Positions 43,634-53,900 of a DNA stretch of 64,000 nt are shown piece by piece. A model generated the notes under the pieces. The model was not told the DNA's origin. It worked only from the letters and a program-made list of their open reading frames with translations, and searched no databases. This stretch comes from Paenibacillus sp. MAHUQ-63 (GTDB lineage: Bacteria > Bacillota > Bacilli > Paenibacillales > NBRC-103111), in the NCBI RefSeq assembly GCF_028765165.1, contig NZ_JARADB010000003.1, forward strand, positions 1,312,042 through 1,376,041, in the 5' to 3' direction. The position numbers and the translations under genes were made by a program. The first letter of the stretch is position 1. Each line of letters begins with the position of its first letter.

Positions 43634-44452
43634 CTAAATATTAAGGATCAATCCGTCATAGGCCACCACGACCCCGGCGGGTTTGAAAATTTCGTCAAAT
43701 TCATCGTGAAGCAGTTTGGAATTATGGCTGAAGTGCGTGACGACGATCTGCCCTTCCTCTTTCAATATATGCTCTTTCCGGAACTCACGCTGAGCCTCCA
43801 GCACCGTCTCAATACACATATGATTGCGGTCGCGGGAATTCCCCGTGTATCCGTGCGTGCAGTCGAGTATGGCGCAATCCAGATTTTTCCCCTTCAACCA
43901 TGCCCATGTAGCTTCCGGAAACCAGCCCGAATCATGACCGTACAGCAGCTTTTTGCCTTCCTTTTCGACCACGTACAACAAACAGGTTTCCATCCGGTCA
44001 TGATCCGCAAGGAGCGGTGTGACAAGTGCATCACCTACCTGTATCGTCTCGAATGGGCGCAGCAGATGAAATGCAAACCTTTCTCCTTCAAAGCGGCCGA
44101 TGGCGACACGCGTGTGGTACATCACGGCATCATTCCCATAGATATGCAGAGGATTCTGAAGCTCGTGAGCAATTCCCGCTCTCCGGCATTCCAAATCATA
44201 AGCATTGAAATGATCAGAATGCGTATGAGTGACAAGCAGGTGCTCGATAGCGCCCATATCAATGTTGTCTCGAAGCGCCTGCATATAAGAATCTGGCGAA
44301 TAATCGAATTTGATGACATCGTCAATGATGGCGGATGTTCGTGTGCGTATGTTTTTTCCCCCGAGTTTCCGTGCCTTGAGGCAATACTCACACCGGCAAA
44401 ATGCATTCGGAAAGCCCTCTGCTGCTGCGGTTCCAAGAAAATGAATTTTCAT
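43634..44452 (-). CDS. Metallo-beta-lactamase-fold hydrolase, PhnP-like
   Basis: A 272-residue MBL-fold hydrolase. Metal ligands are in THTHSDHFNAYDL (HxHxDH) and in LLADHDR, GHDSGWFPE and THFSHNSKLLH. The N-terminal CRCEYCLKARKLGGKNIRTRTSAIID segment, with three cysteines, is characteristic of PhnP-type phosphoribosyl cyclic phosphodiesterases, where these cysteines bind a structural zinc. It therefore likely hydrolyses a cyclic phosphodiester, perhaps of the sugar imported by the neighbouring transporter. ATG 44452 follows AGAAGGAG. It lies between the repressor and the binding protein on the same strand. Confidence 0.85.
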   Translation of the reverse strand: MKIHFLGTAAAEGFPNAFCRCEYCLKARKLGGKNIRTRTSAIIDDVIKFDYSPDSYMQALRDNIDMGAIEHLLVTHTHSDHFNAYDLECRRAGIAHELQNPLHIYGNDAVMYHTRVAIGRFEGERFAFHLLRPFETIQVGDALVTPLLADHDRMETCLLYVVEKEGKKLLYGHDSGWFPEATWAWLKGKNLDCAILDCTHGYTGNSRDRNHMCIETVLEAQREFRKEHILKEEGQIVVTHFSHNSKLLHDEFDEIFKPAGVVVAYDGLILNI

Positions 44453-44472
44453 ATAAACTCCTTCTGTCAATC

Positions 44473-45615
44473 CTAAAGAACGGATTTCCTCTCTACGATC
44501 TTCGTTTGAATTTTAATGGTAATCTGTTTCTCCTGCGAATGATGGATGCGCTTCATAAGAAGATTAAGAGCCGATTGGGCAAGCTGCCCGGTATCCTGTC
44601 TGACCGTTGTAAGCGGAATCGGTGTTAACGCTGATAAATGGATATCGGAGAACCCAACAATTGAAAGCTTATCGGGGACAGAGATCCCCATACTCAAAGC
44701 TGTATATAAGGTTGAAATGGCCACATGATCATCCCCGCACATGAGGGCCGTCATCTGCGGATTCTCCTGAATAAACCGTTCCTGTTCGGGGTCGCTCTCG
44801 TTAATACGGCTCGGATTGCACGGCACACTTTTGAAAAGAATAGATTGGTTCTTGACTGGAATCGCATGATCGAGCAGCGCCTGAATATAACCTTGGTACC
44901 TCTCCTCCCTGCTGGTGATATTATCTATCGAGTTCGAGGTGTATCCGATTTCACGGTGCCCTTTCTCGATCAAATATTGGGTCATCTGGTAAGAGCCTTG
45001 ATAATGATCGTGATACACGCAATCAATCTGAACCTCACGAAAAATACGATCGATAATCACAATCGGAAACTGCTGTAATTTCAATCTCAGCACCTGATCA
45101 CTGCAGGTCTTGCGCCCCTGAGGAAATAAAATGATGCCGTCGATCCCCCCTTCAACAAGCCTCTGCAGGCAGCGATCCTCATCATCTTTATCCTTGCTTA
45201 TTTTCAAAATAAGATCACAATCGTGCTTTCGCACTTCGTTCTCCGCTGCCGCAATAATTTTTGAAGTGTAATCAGATAGATGGGGCACTATGAGCGCTAC
45301 CTGATTACTCTTCTCCGCTTTTATTGGAAGCGCTTTATTAATTGGCGGAAGCACGCCGTTGTTAGGCTCTCCATCCCTTTGTTCGGAAAGGAAGGTCCCC
45401 CTTCTCGGCAAACGGTACACCAGCCCCTGCTCGACCAACCGTTCCAGCGCCAGCTTACTCGTCATCCGGCTAACACCGAACAGCTTCGCAAGTTCTCCTT
45501 CCGAAGGGACTGGATCATGCGGTTGAAGCCTGCGGCTCTGGATAATGCCTATAGCCTTATCGGCTATTTGCAGGTACAGTAGACTCGATTTCTTTGACGC
45601 CTGTGCATTTTTCAT
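44473..45615 (-). CDS. GntR-type HTH / LacI-like sensor regulator (AraR type)
   Basis: A 380-residue repressor. N-terminal GntR winged helix (about residues 10-75, with VPSEGELAKLFGVSRMTSKLAL) joined to a LacI/GalR-like periplasmic-binding fold (from about residue 105), as in AraR. It first stands in the operon with the PhnP-like hydrolase and the ABC importer, so it probably represses the operon until the effector binds; the effector is likely a sugar or phosphosugar derivative. A palindrome (ATGTCACTGACAT) 134 bp upstream is a candidate operator. Confidence 0.88.
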   Translation of the reverse strand: MKNAQASKKSSLLYLQIADKAIGIIQSRRLQPHDPVPSEGELAKLFGVSRMTSKLALERLVEQGLVYRLPRRGTFLSEQRDGEPNNGVLPPINKALPIKAEKSNQVALIVPHLSDYTSKIIAAAENEVRKHDCDLILKISKDKDDEDRCLQRLVEGGIDGIILFPQGRKTCSDQVLRLKLQQFPIVIIDRIFREVQIDCVYHDHYQGSYQMTQYLIEKGHREIGYTSNSIDNITSREERYQGYIQALLDHAIPVKNQSILFKSVPCNPSRINESDPEQERFIQENPQMTALMCGDDHVAISTLYTALSMGISVPDKLSIVGFSDIHLSALTPIPLTTVRQDTGQLAQSALNLLMKRIHHSQEKQITIKIQTKIVERKSVL

Positions 45616-45748
45616 TACTGGTTATCCCTCGTTCTAATCAAAATCATGACGGCAGCATTGGCGGCTAGTTCATCATTCCCTTGTGTGATTCGTATTGCCA
45701 TCTTGCTATGAGAACACTTAGTTCAGTGATCTATATTGAGCTTAATTC

Positions 45749-45807
45749 ATGTCACTGACATATTCAATGACATATCTCGTTAAGTTTTTGTAAAACAAGT
45801 ATTTTAC
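45749..45807. promoter_or_regulatory. Candidate operators upstream of the GntR/LacI gene
   Basis: ATGTCACTGACAT (45749-45761) is a palindrome with a single central base. The half-site TGACATAT recurs once at 45768-45775, which gives a direct repeat. Further on, GTAAAA-N6-TTTTAC (45790-45807) is a second inverted repeat. Either could be bound by the AraR-type repressor. Confidence 0.4.
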
Positions 45808-46074
45808 CTGAAGAGTTCAAGATGCATGAACAATATGTATATCAATGCTTGCGTTTTAGAATATCGGTCAAAAAAGGCTGATGTCAACTGCTGCTGAATA
45901 TGTTTGCAAAGCATTAATTATGCTGCAGCTTTGCTCTTTCGTATGCAGCATGGAAACAGGGACCAGCACCTTTTGGTGGTAGTCCCTGTTCGTGGTTAGG
46001 GCTTTTTCGGCGGCTGGACTTGCTGGAATTCCGGATCGCCGTGCAAGCAACCAACCGATAAATGGAAAAACTCC

Positions 46075-46262
46075 TGTTATTCCGCTAACAAAATAGCTCG
46101 CTCTATTGGATAACTGGAACATCTCCCGTTAAATCTGCGATAAATGACCGAATGGCGGCCATTTCACTGCGATTAGCGGGAGATTTTCCAGTTATGACGC
46201 CGGTTGAAGCTAGATATCGCGAAATTAACTGGAGAAATTCCAGTTACGCTCCCGCTTAGCTA
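46075..46262. repeat. REP-like cluster of AACTGGAA/CCCGCTAA units
   Basis: ATAACTGGAA-CATCTCCCG-TTAA (46110-46132) is the inverted counterpart of TTAGCGGGAG-ATTTTCCAGTTAT (46174-46196), 21 of 23 positions. A third unit (AACTGGAGAAATTCCAGTT, around 46223-46241) is itself palindromic and is followed by CTCCCGCTTAG. A fainter copy lies near 46051. This looks like an intergenic repetitive palindromic family. A spurious 84-codon frame crosses it. Confidence 0.55.
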
Positions 46263-46375
46263 GTTCGTCCTCCCCCCCATACGCAATGTGATACTACATC
46301 TTGTTGGCGAGGAAATTGGCTGCTTCGTTTCAAATGTTGCTTCACGCTATCCAATCTGCAGTCCAAGCAAAAACA

Positions 46376-46398
46376 CCGATAATCGAATGGATTATCGG
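46376..46398 (-). terminator. Intrinsic terminator of the pectin operon
   Basis: CCGATAATC and GATTATCGG, perfect 9-bp arms with a 5-base loop, and a TGTTTTTG tract on the minus strand. It lies 33 bp beyond the SLH gene. Confidence 0.85.
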
Positions 46399-46430
46399 CG
46401 CTTAAGCCACATGAACTATTCTTATTTGAT

Positions 46431-48299
46431 TTAAAGCTTATTAAAAATCCTGTACATAATAGCGGCAGTCTCGGCACGGGTGGCATTCGCGCGCGGATGG
46501 AGCAGGCTTCCGTCCCCGCTCACGATTCCTTCCCTCACCATGGCCGCGATATCTTCTACTGCATACGAAGCTATATCCGTTTTATCGCTGAAACTCTGAA
46601 TATCATCCGCTTTGCCTTGACTCGTCAAAATGCCTGCGAGCGTCAGTGCTCTTGCGCTGAGAACCATCAAATCTTGACGGGAGATATTTTCCTTGGGATT
46701 GAAGGTATTCGTACCGGTTCCATTCGCGATCCCGAGCTTTTTCGCAATACCCACTGCTTCATAATAATAGTCGGATGGACTGACATCGCTGAAATTGTCG
46801 CTGAAATCCGCCGTTAACCCCAACGTTTTGATCAGGAGAAGCACGAAGTCCGCTCTTGTAATTTTCTCTGCCGGACGGAACTCAGACTCCGTGATCCCAT
46901 TAATGATTCCCTTGGAGGCTAACACTTCGATTGGCGCTTGTGCCCAAGGGTAAATACCTGCATCGTCGAAGGTCTTCATTCCATAGGAGACAGCATATGT
47001 ACTGAAATGGGACGTACGGAAGGTTACCGTTCCTGTTGCCGGATCGTATTTGGCATTCGGAACCTTGACCGCTTTCCCTGCTCCGTCTATATACCAAACT
47101 ACCAAATGTTCAGGATTCTCTTCAGGCCGAGGGGTATACTTGACGGATACCTGGACGGGTGCATCCTTGTTTTCCCAGCTCATAACCTTGCCGTCAGCTA
47201 GCAAATTCAATTCTACGATTGGCCTGTCACCAATGGCTTCTCTCATTTCCGGATCAACAATCGTTGATAGGTCAACTGCTTTAATCGAAACGGAAATGGT
47301 GGTACTACCCGTTCCTGCTGATTTTACCATATTGCCCGGCAACTTGATGTCTCCCACAGGTGTATGAATGGCAATGATTTGTTTGCTTCCACCTTGAACC
47401 AACACGCTTGCGGGCAGTGACAGTTCGTAAGCCTCGGCGTCGTTAATGGGTTCCAGATGGATGATGACTGTTTTGACGCCTTTCTTATCGGCAGCTGCCT
47501 GGGCGAATGCATGGTTGACAGCTTCTTGTGCGACTTCTGCTTTGGCTGCAGCTGTTGAGCTATCCAGCTTGGACGGCACGGTTATCGTCGAACTGTTGAC
47601 CGTTGATGTCGAGCCATTATTCGACGTTGTACCGCCGCTGTTCGTATTGTTATGCCCGCTCCCGTTATTGCTGTTATTGCCGTTGTTGTTATTGTTATTG
47701 CCGCCGCCGGCACTGCCATCGCCGACCTTGACAGCCAAACTCACCGTTTGGCTGCTTCCATTCACTTTACCGATCAGCGTATACTGACCGTCTCTGTCCG
47801 TTGTCGGTACGTTCATCCACTGAACACCGATCTCGCGATTGGCTCCATCATCGAAGACGGCAACGACGGAGCTTGGCAATACGAGGACCGCGCCTTTGGC
47901 TGCTGTTATCGGATTCAACGACCGAAATCCGACGATGCTCTCTTCCTTTACGATACGGAAGTCCTGAAGCATCACCTTCTCATTGCTCGCGGAGCTAACA
48001 AATCCGCTGTATTCACCCTTTGGCAGCAAGGTGCTGAATGTGAATTCCCCATTTGCAAGAACCGCTTGGTCCGTGTAGACCACGGAGTTCGTCTGCTTTT
48101 GCATGACCAATATGGATACCGCATCATTTGACGTTACGGCACCAACAACTTTAAATTCCGCTTTATTATTCTCTAAAGTCTGACTAACGGTTAGCGATGT
48201 GTTGGCGAATACTTTCACAGGGCTTGCTTGGAGAATCATCGTTGAGAATAACAGCACGGCCAACAGCATTCGCAAGCAGCTTAAACGATTGGTTGTCAT
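46431..48299 (-). CDS. Secreted SLH-domain surface protein with Asn-rich linker
   Basis: A 622-residue secreted protein. Signal peptide to about residue 32 (cleavage near FANT), a beta-rich N-terminal half (33-195), a low-complexity Asn/Gly/Ser linker (about residues 196-245), a middle domain ending in an HFSTYAVSYG-type segment that joins many SLH proteins, and three C-terminal SLH repeats (about 435-622, e.g. EFRPAEKITRADFVLLLIK). SLH domains anchor to pyruvylated cell-wall polymer. It is the last gene after the pectin lyase and esterase, so it may hold the enzymes or their substrate at the cell surface; that link is inference. Confidence 0.9.
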   Translation of the reverse strand: MTTNRLSCLRMLLAVLLFSTMILQASPVKVFANTSLTVSQTLENNKAEFKVVGAVTSNDAVSILVMQKQTNSVVYTDQAVLANGEFTFSTLLPKGEYSGFVSSASNEKVMLQDFRIVKEESIVGFRSLNPITAAKGAVLVLPSSVVAVFDDGANREIGVQWMNVPTTDRDGQYTLIGKVNGSSQTVSLAVKVGDGSAGGGNNNNNNGNNSNNGSGHNNTNSGGTTSNNGSTSTVNSSTITVPSKLDSSTAAAKAEVAQEAVNHAFAQAAADKKGVKTVIIHLEPINDAEAYELSLPASVLVQGGSKQIIAIHTPVGDIKLPGNMVKSAGTGSTTISVSIKAVDLSTIVDPEMREAIGDRPIVELNLLADGKVMSWENKDAPVQVSVKYTPRPEENPEHLVVWYIDGAGKAVKVPNAKYDPATGTVTFRTSHFSTYAVSYGMKTFDDAGIYPWAQAPIEVLASKGIINGITESEFRPAEKITRADFVLLLIKTLGLTADFSDNFSDVSPSDYYYEAVGIAKKLGIANGTGTNTFNPKENISRQDLMVLSARALTLAGILTSQGKADDIQSFSDKTDIASYAVEDIAAMVREGIVSGDGSLLHPRANATRAETAAIMYRIFNKL

Positions 48300-48355
48300 A
48301 TCTTCGCCCCTAATTTAGATTCCATAACAAGCTCAAATGAGGTTTCGAGCTCCGA

Positions 48356-50947
48356 TTAATGAACCGACATTTCATTCGAAATTCTCATGCCCTCTGTCAA
48401 ACTATTGACTACGAATGCTTTTAATTGGAGTCCCTCCACGCCTATCGGGGTGCTGAACCCAGCTTTCACCGTCTTGGTTTGCCCGGCATGGAACTGTGAC
48501 TTTACGTAGGAAGTGCCCAGCACATGATCGTTCGAGTCACAAAGCTGAATCGCAATGACAGCATCCTGGACCGCTATAGAATTCTTATTTATTGTAACTT
48601 CAGCGACCGCATTTAATCCTGGCGTAAGACCGGTCCGTGCATTCCCCCATAAATCAGTAACCTTGATATCCTGCACGACAAATGAATTCGTGAGCTGGAT
48701 GTTGGAGAATTGGGCCGTATTGTAATAAATATTAGCGATCGACGGCTGAGAGGCATCTACGGCGAAACCGATATAGGCCTCTTTCCCCATAGCCACCTCC
48801 TTCCTTGCAAGCTCCTTCCACGCATGACCATCATTCGAGGTGTAGGCAATTATCGTATTCTCCACACGCTCAATTTTCAACCAGACGGGCATGACGTGGT
48901 CCGTTAATGCCGGCAAATAATCTTGCGGATAATCACTGCTATTGAGTGTTTGGGCTGTTTGGCCTTTGTTCATTCGGGTTGAAAAATAAGTCGCATAATA
49001 CGTGTCATCTTTATCGCCATTTAAATTCTCGTCTCGGTCAGCCTTCACGATGGAAGTACTGATGATCGCCTCAGCGGCATCGGAATCCAGGCTTTCCCGT
49101 ATCATGAGACCGGAAATCGCATTATTATCCAACAGGGCAATCGAATCCAGTCTCGCCGTCAGTGCGGCATTGCCGCTGATGGGCTGGTAAACGAAGTGGA
49201 AGCTATCCTTTGTACCGGTTATTTTACCCGAGCCCTTAACCGTCAAAGTACCGGAGGCATCCAAGCTTCCGCTTCCTTGTACAGGCGTACTGCCAATATC
49301 TGTGGAAATCCAAGGCTCCTGTACCTCTGGACCGTTCACATGCACCGGCATAGAGGTCGATTGGGTTGCATTCCCTAGATGATCGTACGCTCTGGCAGAG
49401 ATATAATAAGTACCTGCAGCAGCTTGATCCAACGTATAACGATAAGGAGCTTCCGCGTCTTCTCCGATCTTCTCATCATTCTTATAAAATTCTACTTTCG
49501 TGATGCCATCCGCATCTGTCGCCTCCACATCAATTTCCATGGAGCTGCCTTCAGCATACCGGGCATTATAGGTTGGGGTTGTCACCTTGACTACCGGATT
49601 ATCCTGAAGTGAATTCAAATCGGTCAAGCTGTTGAGATAGACCTCCAGATGGCTGTAGCCGGAAGCCGTGATGGCCTTGCCGTCCGATGCATCATTCTTA
49701 TTCAAGCTATGCGCATCTTCCCAAGCATCGGGCATACCGTCATGATCCGTATCTGCCGGAACGGCCCCTGTTTTCAATTCCGGGTATCCGCCTACTTCAT
49801 ATTCCCGATTGATGATTCTTCCGGTGCCGCCGATGACATCCTGAATGACTCGGGCATCCACCGCATCCCGTTTGGGCAGGTTGGCGCCGACCTGACGAAT
49901 CACTTTCTCATAGGCAACTTGAGCATCTTCTACTTGCAGCAGCGTATACCCACTGTCAGTAAATGGCGTACTGGAGATTTGGGCGGTCGCACTCTGGTCT
50001 TGAATCCCTTTGCTGTTATCTGCGCTTGCCGTCGGATTGCCAACCATGAAATTACCTTTCACATGGAACTCCCCGTCGCTAGGGTTAACGATTCTCCCTT
50101 TCACCGAACTGAATGTCGAAGGACCCGGCTTATAATAGTTATTGATAACATTGGTGCTTAGGCCAGCTGTTCCCCCATACATGTTATTGAAGCCCCAGTT
50201 ATAGATCACGTTGTTAGCTATCGTCACAATGCCCGGTGTAGTACCGTTACCTACCCTTGCCATCCGGCTCGTATGCGTGGAGAACAGATTGTGATGGAAG
50301 CTAGTCGCATTGCCTCCCCAGATGCCGCCATATCCATGCTTCCCTTTATAGTGGCCGGATAAAGTCAAGCTCTCACTGATCAAGCTCCATTGAACGGTCA
50401 TATTGTTGTTTTCATAAAAAGATAGCGATTCGTCCGTGGACCAACCCGCGGATACGTGATCGACCATCACATAGTTGGAGCCTCTGCCCCCCAGAGAGTC
50501 CGGTTCACTCGCGATATTCGCAGCACCGGGTCTGAACCGCAAGTACCGAATGATGATGTTATAAGCATTGCTTACGTCTGTATTGTACCCGGCAATGCAG
50601 ATTCCGTCTCCCGGTGCCGTTTGTCCCGCGACGGTGATATTTTTCCTGTTCGCAAAGCTCAAAGAACTTGCTAACTGAATGGTTCCCGATACACGGAACA
50701 CAACCATTCGATTATCCGCGCTGATGGCATCTCTTAAGGAACCTGGACCGGAGTCATTCAGGTTCGTAACTTCGTAGACGTCGTAGCCGCGTCCGCCGCT
50801 GGTATACATGCCTCCGCCCTCAGCGCCGGGAAAAGACGGGATGGTTGAAGGTGCTGCCGCACCTTCAGCCTGAACCGCCCCTTCCATAGGCAGTGATGAT
50901 AAACCTACTACAGCACACATCACAGCCAATATAAGTTTCTTTTTCAT
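48356..50947 (-). CDS. Secreted pectate lyase (PL1-like) with Ig-like modules
   Basis: An 863-residue secreted enzyme. Signal peptide to about residue 27, then a beta-helix domain (about 38-390) opening FPGAEGGGMYTSGGRGYDVY with VTNLNDSGPGSLRDA, the common start of the PL1 pectate lyase subgroup. A TDHDGMPDAWE thrombospondin-3-like calcium repeat follows (about residue 400), an Ig-like domain (about 455-545), a DUF1349-like beta sandwich (550-735) and a C-terminal CARDB-like domain. It cleaves demethylated pectin by beta-elimination outside the cell, which fits the esterase upstream. The exact PL family is a judgement. Confidence 0.88.
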   Translation of the reverse strand: MKKKLILAVMCAVVGLSSLPMEGAVQAEGAAAPSTIPSFPGAEGGGMYTSGGRGYDVYEVTNLNDSGPGSLRDAISADNRMVVFRVSGTIQLASSLSFANRKNITVAGQTAPGDGICIAGYNTDVSNAYNIIIRYLRFRPGAANIASEPDSLGGRGSNYVMVDHVSAGWSTDESLSFYENNNMTVQWSLISESLTLSGHYKGKHGYGGIWGGNATSFHHNLFSTHTSRMARVGNGTTPGIVTIANNVIYNWGFNNMYGGTAGLSTNVINNYYKPGPSTFSSVKGRIVNPSDGEFHVKGNFMVGNPTASADNSKGIQDQSATAQISSTPFTDSGYTLLQVEDAQVAYEKVIRQVGANLPKRDAVDARVIQDVIGGTGRIINREYEVGGYPELKTGAVPADTDHDGMPDAWEDAHSLNKNDASDGKAITASGYSHLEVYLNSLTDLNSLQDNPVVKVTTPTYNARYAEGSSMEIDVEATDADGITKVEFYKNDEKIGEDAEAPYRYTLDQAAAGTYYISARAYDHLGNATQSTSMPVHVNGPEVQEPWISTDIGSTPVQGSGSLDASGTLTVKGSGKITGTKDSFHFVYQPISGNAALTARLDSIALLDNNAISGLMIRESLDSDAAEAIISTSIVKADRDENLNGDKDDTYYATYFSTRMNKGQTAQTLNSSDYPQDYLPALTDHVMPVWLKIERVENTIIAYTSNDGHAWKELARKEVAMGKEAYIGFAVDASQPSIANIYYNTAQFSNIQLTNSFVVQDIKVTDLWGNARTGLTPGLNAVAEVTINKNSIAVQDAVIAIQLCDSNDHVLGTSYVKSQFHAGQTKTVKAGFSTPIGVEGLQLKAFVVNSLTEGMRISNEMSVH

Positions 50948-50972
50948 GTGTAGGTATCCTCCCCATTTAGCC

Positions 50973-53900
50973 TTACTTCAGCTCGATTACATCGGATACA
51001 GGTTGCATATGGACGACATGATCCCAAATGAAAACTTTTAACGTATACCCGCTCACATCATCAGGAAGCTTCATACGTGCAGCGAATTGCTCAGCATCTC
51101 CATTGGCTACAGTCTCCGCCGTACTTATGAACTTAATCAGGTTGTTGTGCTCATCATAGAGACCGGTAAACATCACAGCGTCTTTCGTGGGAGCAATGAA
51201 ATTATCAACCTGCCCCATAACAACAATATCCTTACCTGGCGCCAATTTTGTAACGACTTGTCCGTTGTCATCATAGAAGTTGATCGTCGTTGCTTTATAC
51301 GTATAGGTAACCTGATAGTTCGTTGTCGTTACATAACCGTAGTCATCAGCCGCTTTGATTTCGATCTCATTCATGCCAGGCAGCAAAATCAAAGTGGCGT
51401 TAAATGGTTCATCCTTCTTTACGTGCAGACTTGTTTGTTCACCAGCCAGCTTAACGGGCACTCCATTATTCGTAATGGTTAATGTGCTCTGTTTGTTTAC
51501 TTTGCCGCTGATAGGCAGCAAAGCGCTATACAATTGGCTTGCCGGTTCTGCGGAAGTCATCGTAATGACAGGGGGCACGGAAGCGGAAGCCGTGGGAACG
51601 ACACTTACTATCGCGGACGGAATGCTCTCCCCGCTTGCATTGCTTGCGGTTACGACGAAGTAATGCGTCTGTTCGTTAGCCAGACCTTTAATTTCCGCTT
51701 GATAGGTGGAATCGGTAACTGTTTTGGCAATTGTAAAAGGCCCCTGCGGATTCGCGCTTTGTTTGACGGTATAAGACGTTGCTGTTGGCAGTGCATCCCA
51801 TGTGATGAGCGCACTCGCATCATACGGCTTAGCGGCAACATTCTTCGGAGCGACCGGCTTCCCTTCATTCGAATCAAAAGCAACCGTTCCATCCGCCATC
51901 ACAATTCGGACATCTTCAAATGTCGCTGTAATACGCTTGCTTGCATTCGCTGAAGTAGCCAGCAAGCCTACGTAAAGCTCCTTGGGATTACCATTGGCGT
52001 CCAAACCGAGGTTCGTAGCAGTAGCAGAGCTGATAATCAAGGAATCGGATGCAATGGGCTCCTTAGGGATGGGAGAGGAGCTGATAATCGATGTGATTTT
52101 ATCTCCAACCTTGGTTAATTGCAGATAAGCCGTACCATTAAGCGGGAAGTTATTATTGGAGCCATTTGAAGAACCGTTGTACCGGAACATTTTTCTCCCG
52201 CCTACCGCTGTGCTGGCATATTGCTCTAATTGTGTAAAGTGATAACTGTTGGGATCAAGACTCTCCCTGATCGTCAATCCTGGATTGCCGTAAATCCCCG
52301 GTCCATAGCCGACGAATGCAGCTTTTGCACTGATCGTATAATCACCTTTGATCTTAACGGCTTTTAGATAAAACTGATCGAGTCCGGTGGCGTTTTTATT
52401 AATACCCGTACCTGAACCGGTGAGCGTGAATACATTCGTATCATCGTCAAAACTCGAAGAACCTGCGAGCGCCGGACTGCCCACATCCGCACCCATGAAA
52501 TCCTCCGGCTTGATTCTTGCATGGTTCCCCGGAGTTACGCTTACGATATTCGAAGCGGCACTTTCTCCATACTCGTTGCTTGCCGTCACAACGAAATTGT
52601 AGGTTGTTCCATAGGTTAAACCGGAATAGGTATAGGAAGTTATTGTCGCATCGTTGACCGTTTGGACCATTGGATAGACACCGCTGGATGTACCGCCTTT
52701 AATCTGATACGATGTTGCTCCCGGTACGGCGTTCCATGTAAGCATTGCCGAAGCTCCCCCCGCTATTGCTTCGATAGAAGGTGCGGATGGCGCAGTCCCT
52801 GAAACGCCGGGTGTTACGGTCACGACATTTGAATTTACGCTTCCGCCATAGCTATCGGATGCCGTTACGATAAACTGATAGGCCGTTCCGTTCATCAGAC
52901 CGGAGTATGTATACGAAGTAACAGTCGGATTATCCACCGAGTAGACCATGTTATAAACCGTACTGTCCGCCGTCCTCCCTTTCACCGTGTAGTAAGTGGC
53001 GCCTGTGACGGTAGTCCATGTAAGGGTAGCATTTCCGTTTCCGGCAAATGCCGTAATGACCGGTGCGGTCGCGCCTGGGGTATAATACTTCGGCAGCCAA
53101 TCGCTGCCCAAATAATCAGTTACGTTAGTAACGGCGGTGTCAGCGGTAAGCACATATCCTCTTCTCGATGATGTATCCACCGGCTGACCGTTATAAGTCG
53201 TGTTATATTCATAGAAGCTTGCGTTCTCCGGCGTAGAGTTGCTCATCGACGTCCAGCCCTGCGGGGCAATTAAGGAGCTGTCTTGAAGTCTCGTATCCAG
53301 AAATTTCACTTTGGCCTCTTGTCCCCAAGGTCTTCCGAAATAACCGGGCGCCTGGATCTTGCCTTGTGTACCGGTTATCGTAGCTCCCTTGAACAAATAG
53401 CCGAAAAATTGCGGATTGCTTGCCGCAGAAGGCTTGGCCGCCGTAATGTAGCCTCCCGACCCTGTATCGCTATATCCAGTAAAGTTCAAGATACAATTAT
53501 CGAATACCGCATTGCCATCACCGAAAATATAGTCCGTATTCCCCTCTATGAAACAGTCTTTGTAATACTGATTCGTTACGGAATTACCGGTATACAGGGT
53601 ATCCTGGCTTGACAGGAATTTGCTGTTATAGAATTCTACATTATCGGCTTCAACCCCCACAGCCGCTGCTCTTTCCGTTGCTGCTCGGGAAGTGGCATCC
53701 ATCCCCATTGTTCTTACGGTAAGATTCGTCGGCGTGCTGATCGTCGTCACTTGTACGCCGTCATCCAGCTCCTCCTGCGTTACGTATTTATTGAACGAAT
53801 TCTCGAAGACGATGCTTTCGGCTCTAAACCCTTTGGCGGCGCTCGTTAAGAAAACGGTAGCTCCCCACTTGAAGTTGCCTGGGTAGCCTTTGGCATATTT

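Noticed and set aside
45868..46122. 84-codon minus-strand frame
   Set aside because: Lies in the palindromic repeat region; no family and no ribosome site.
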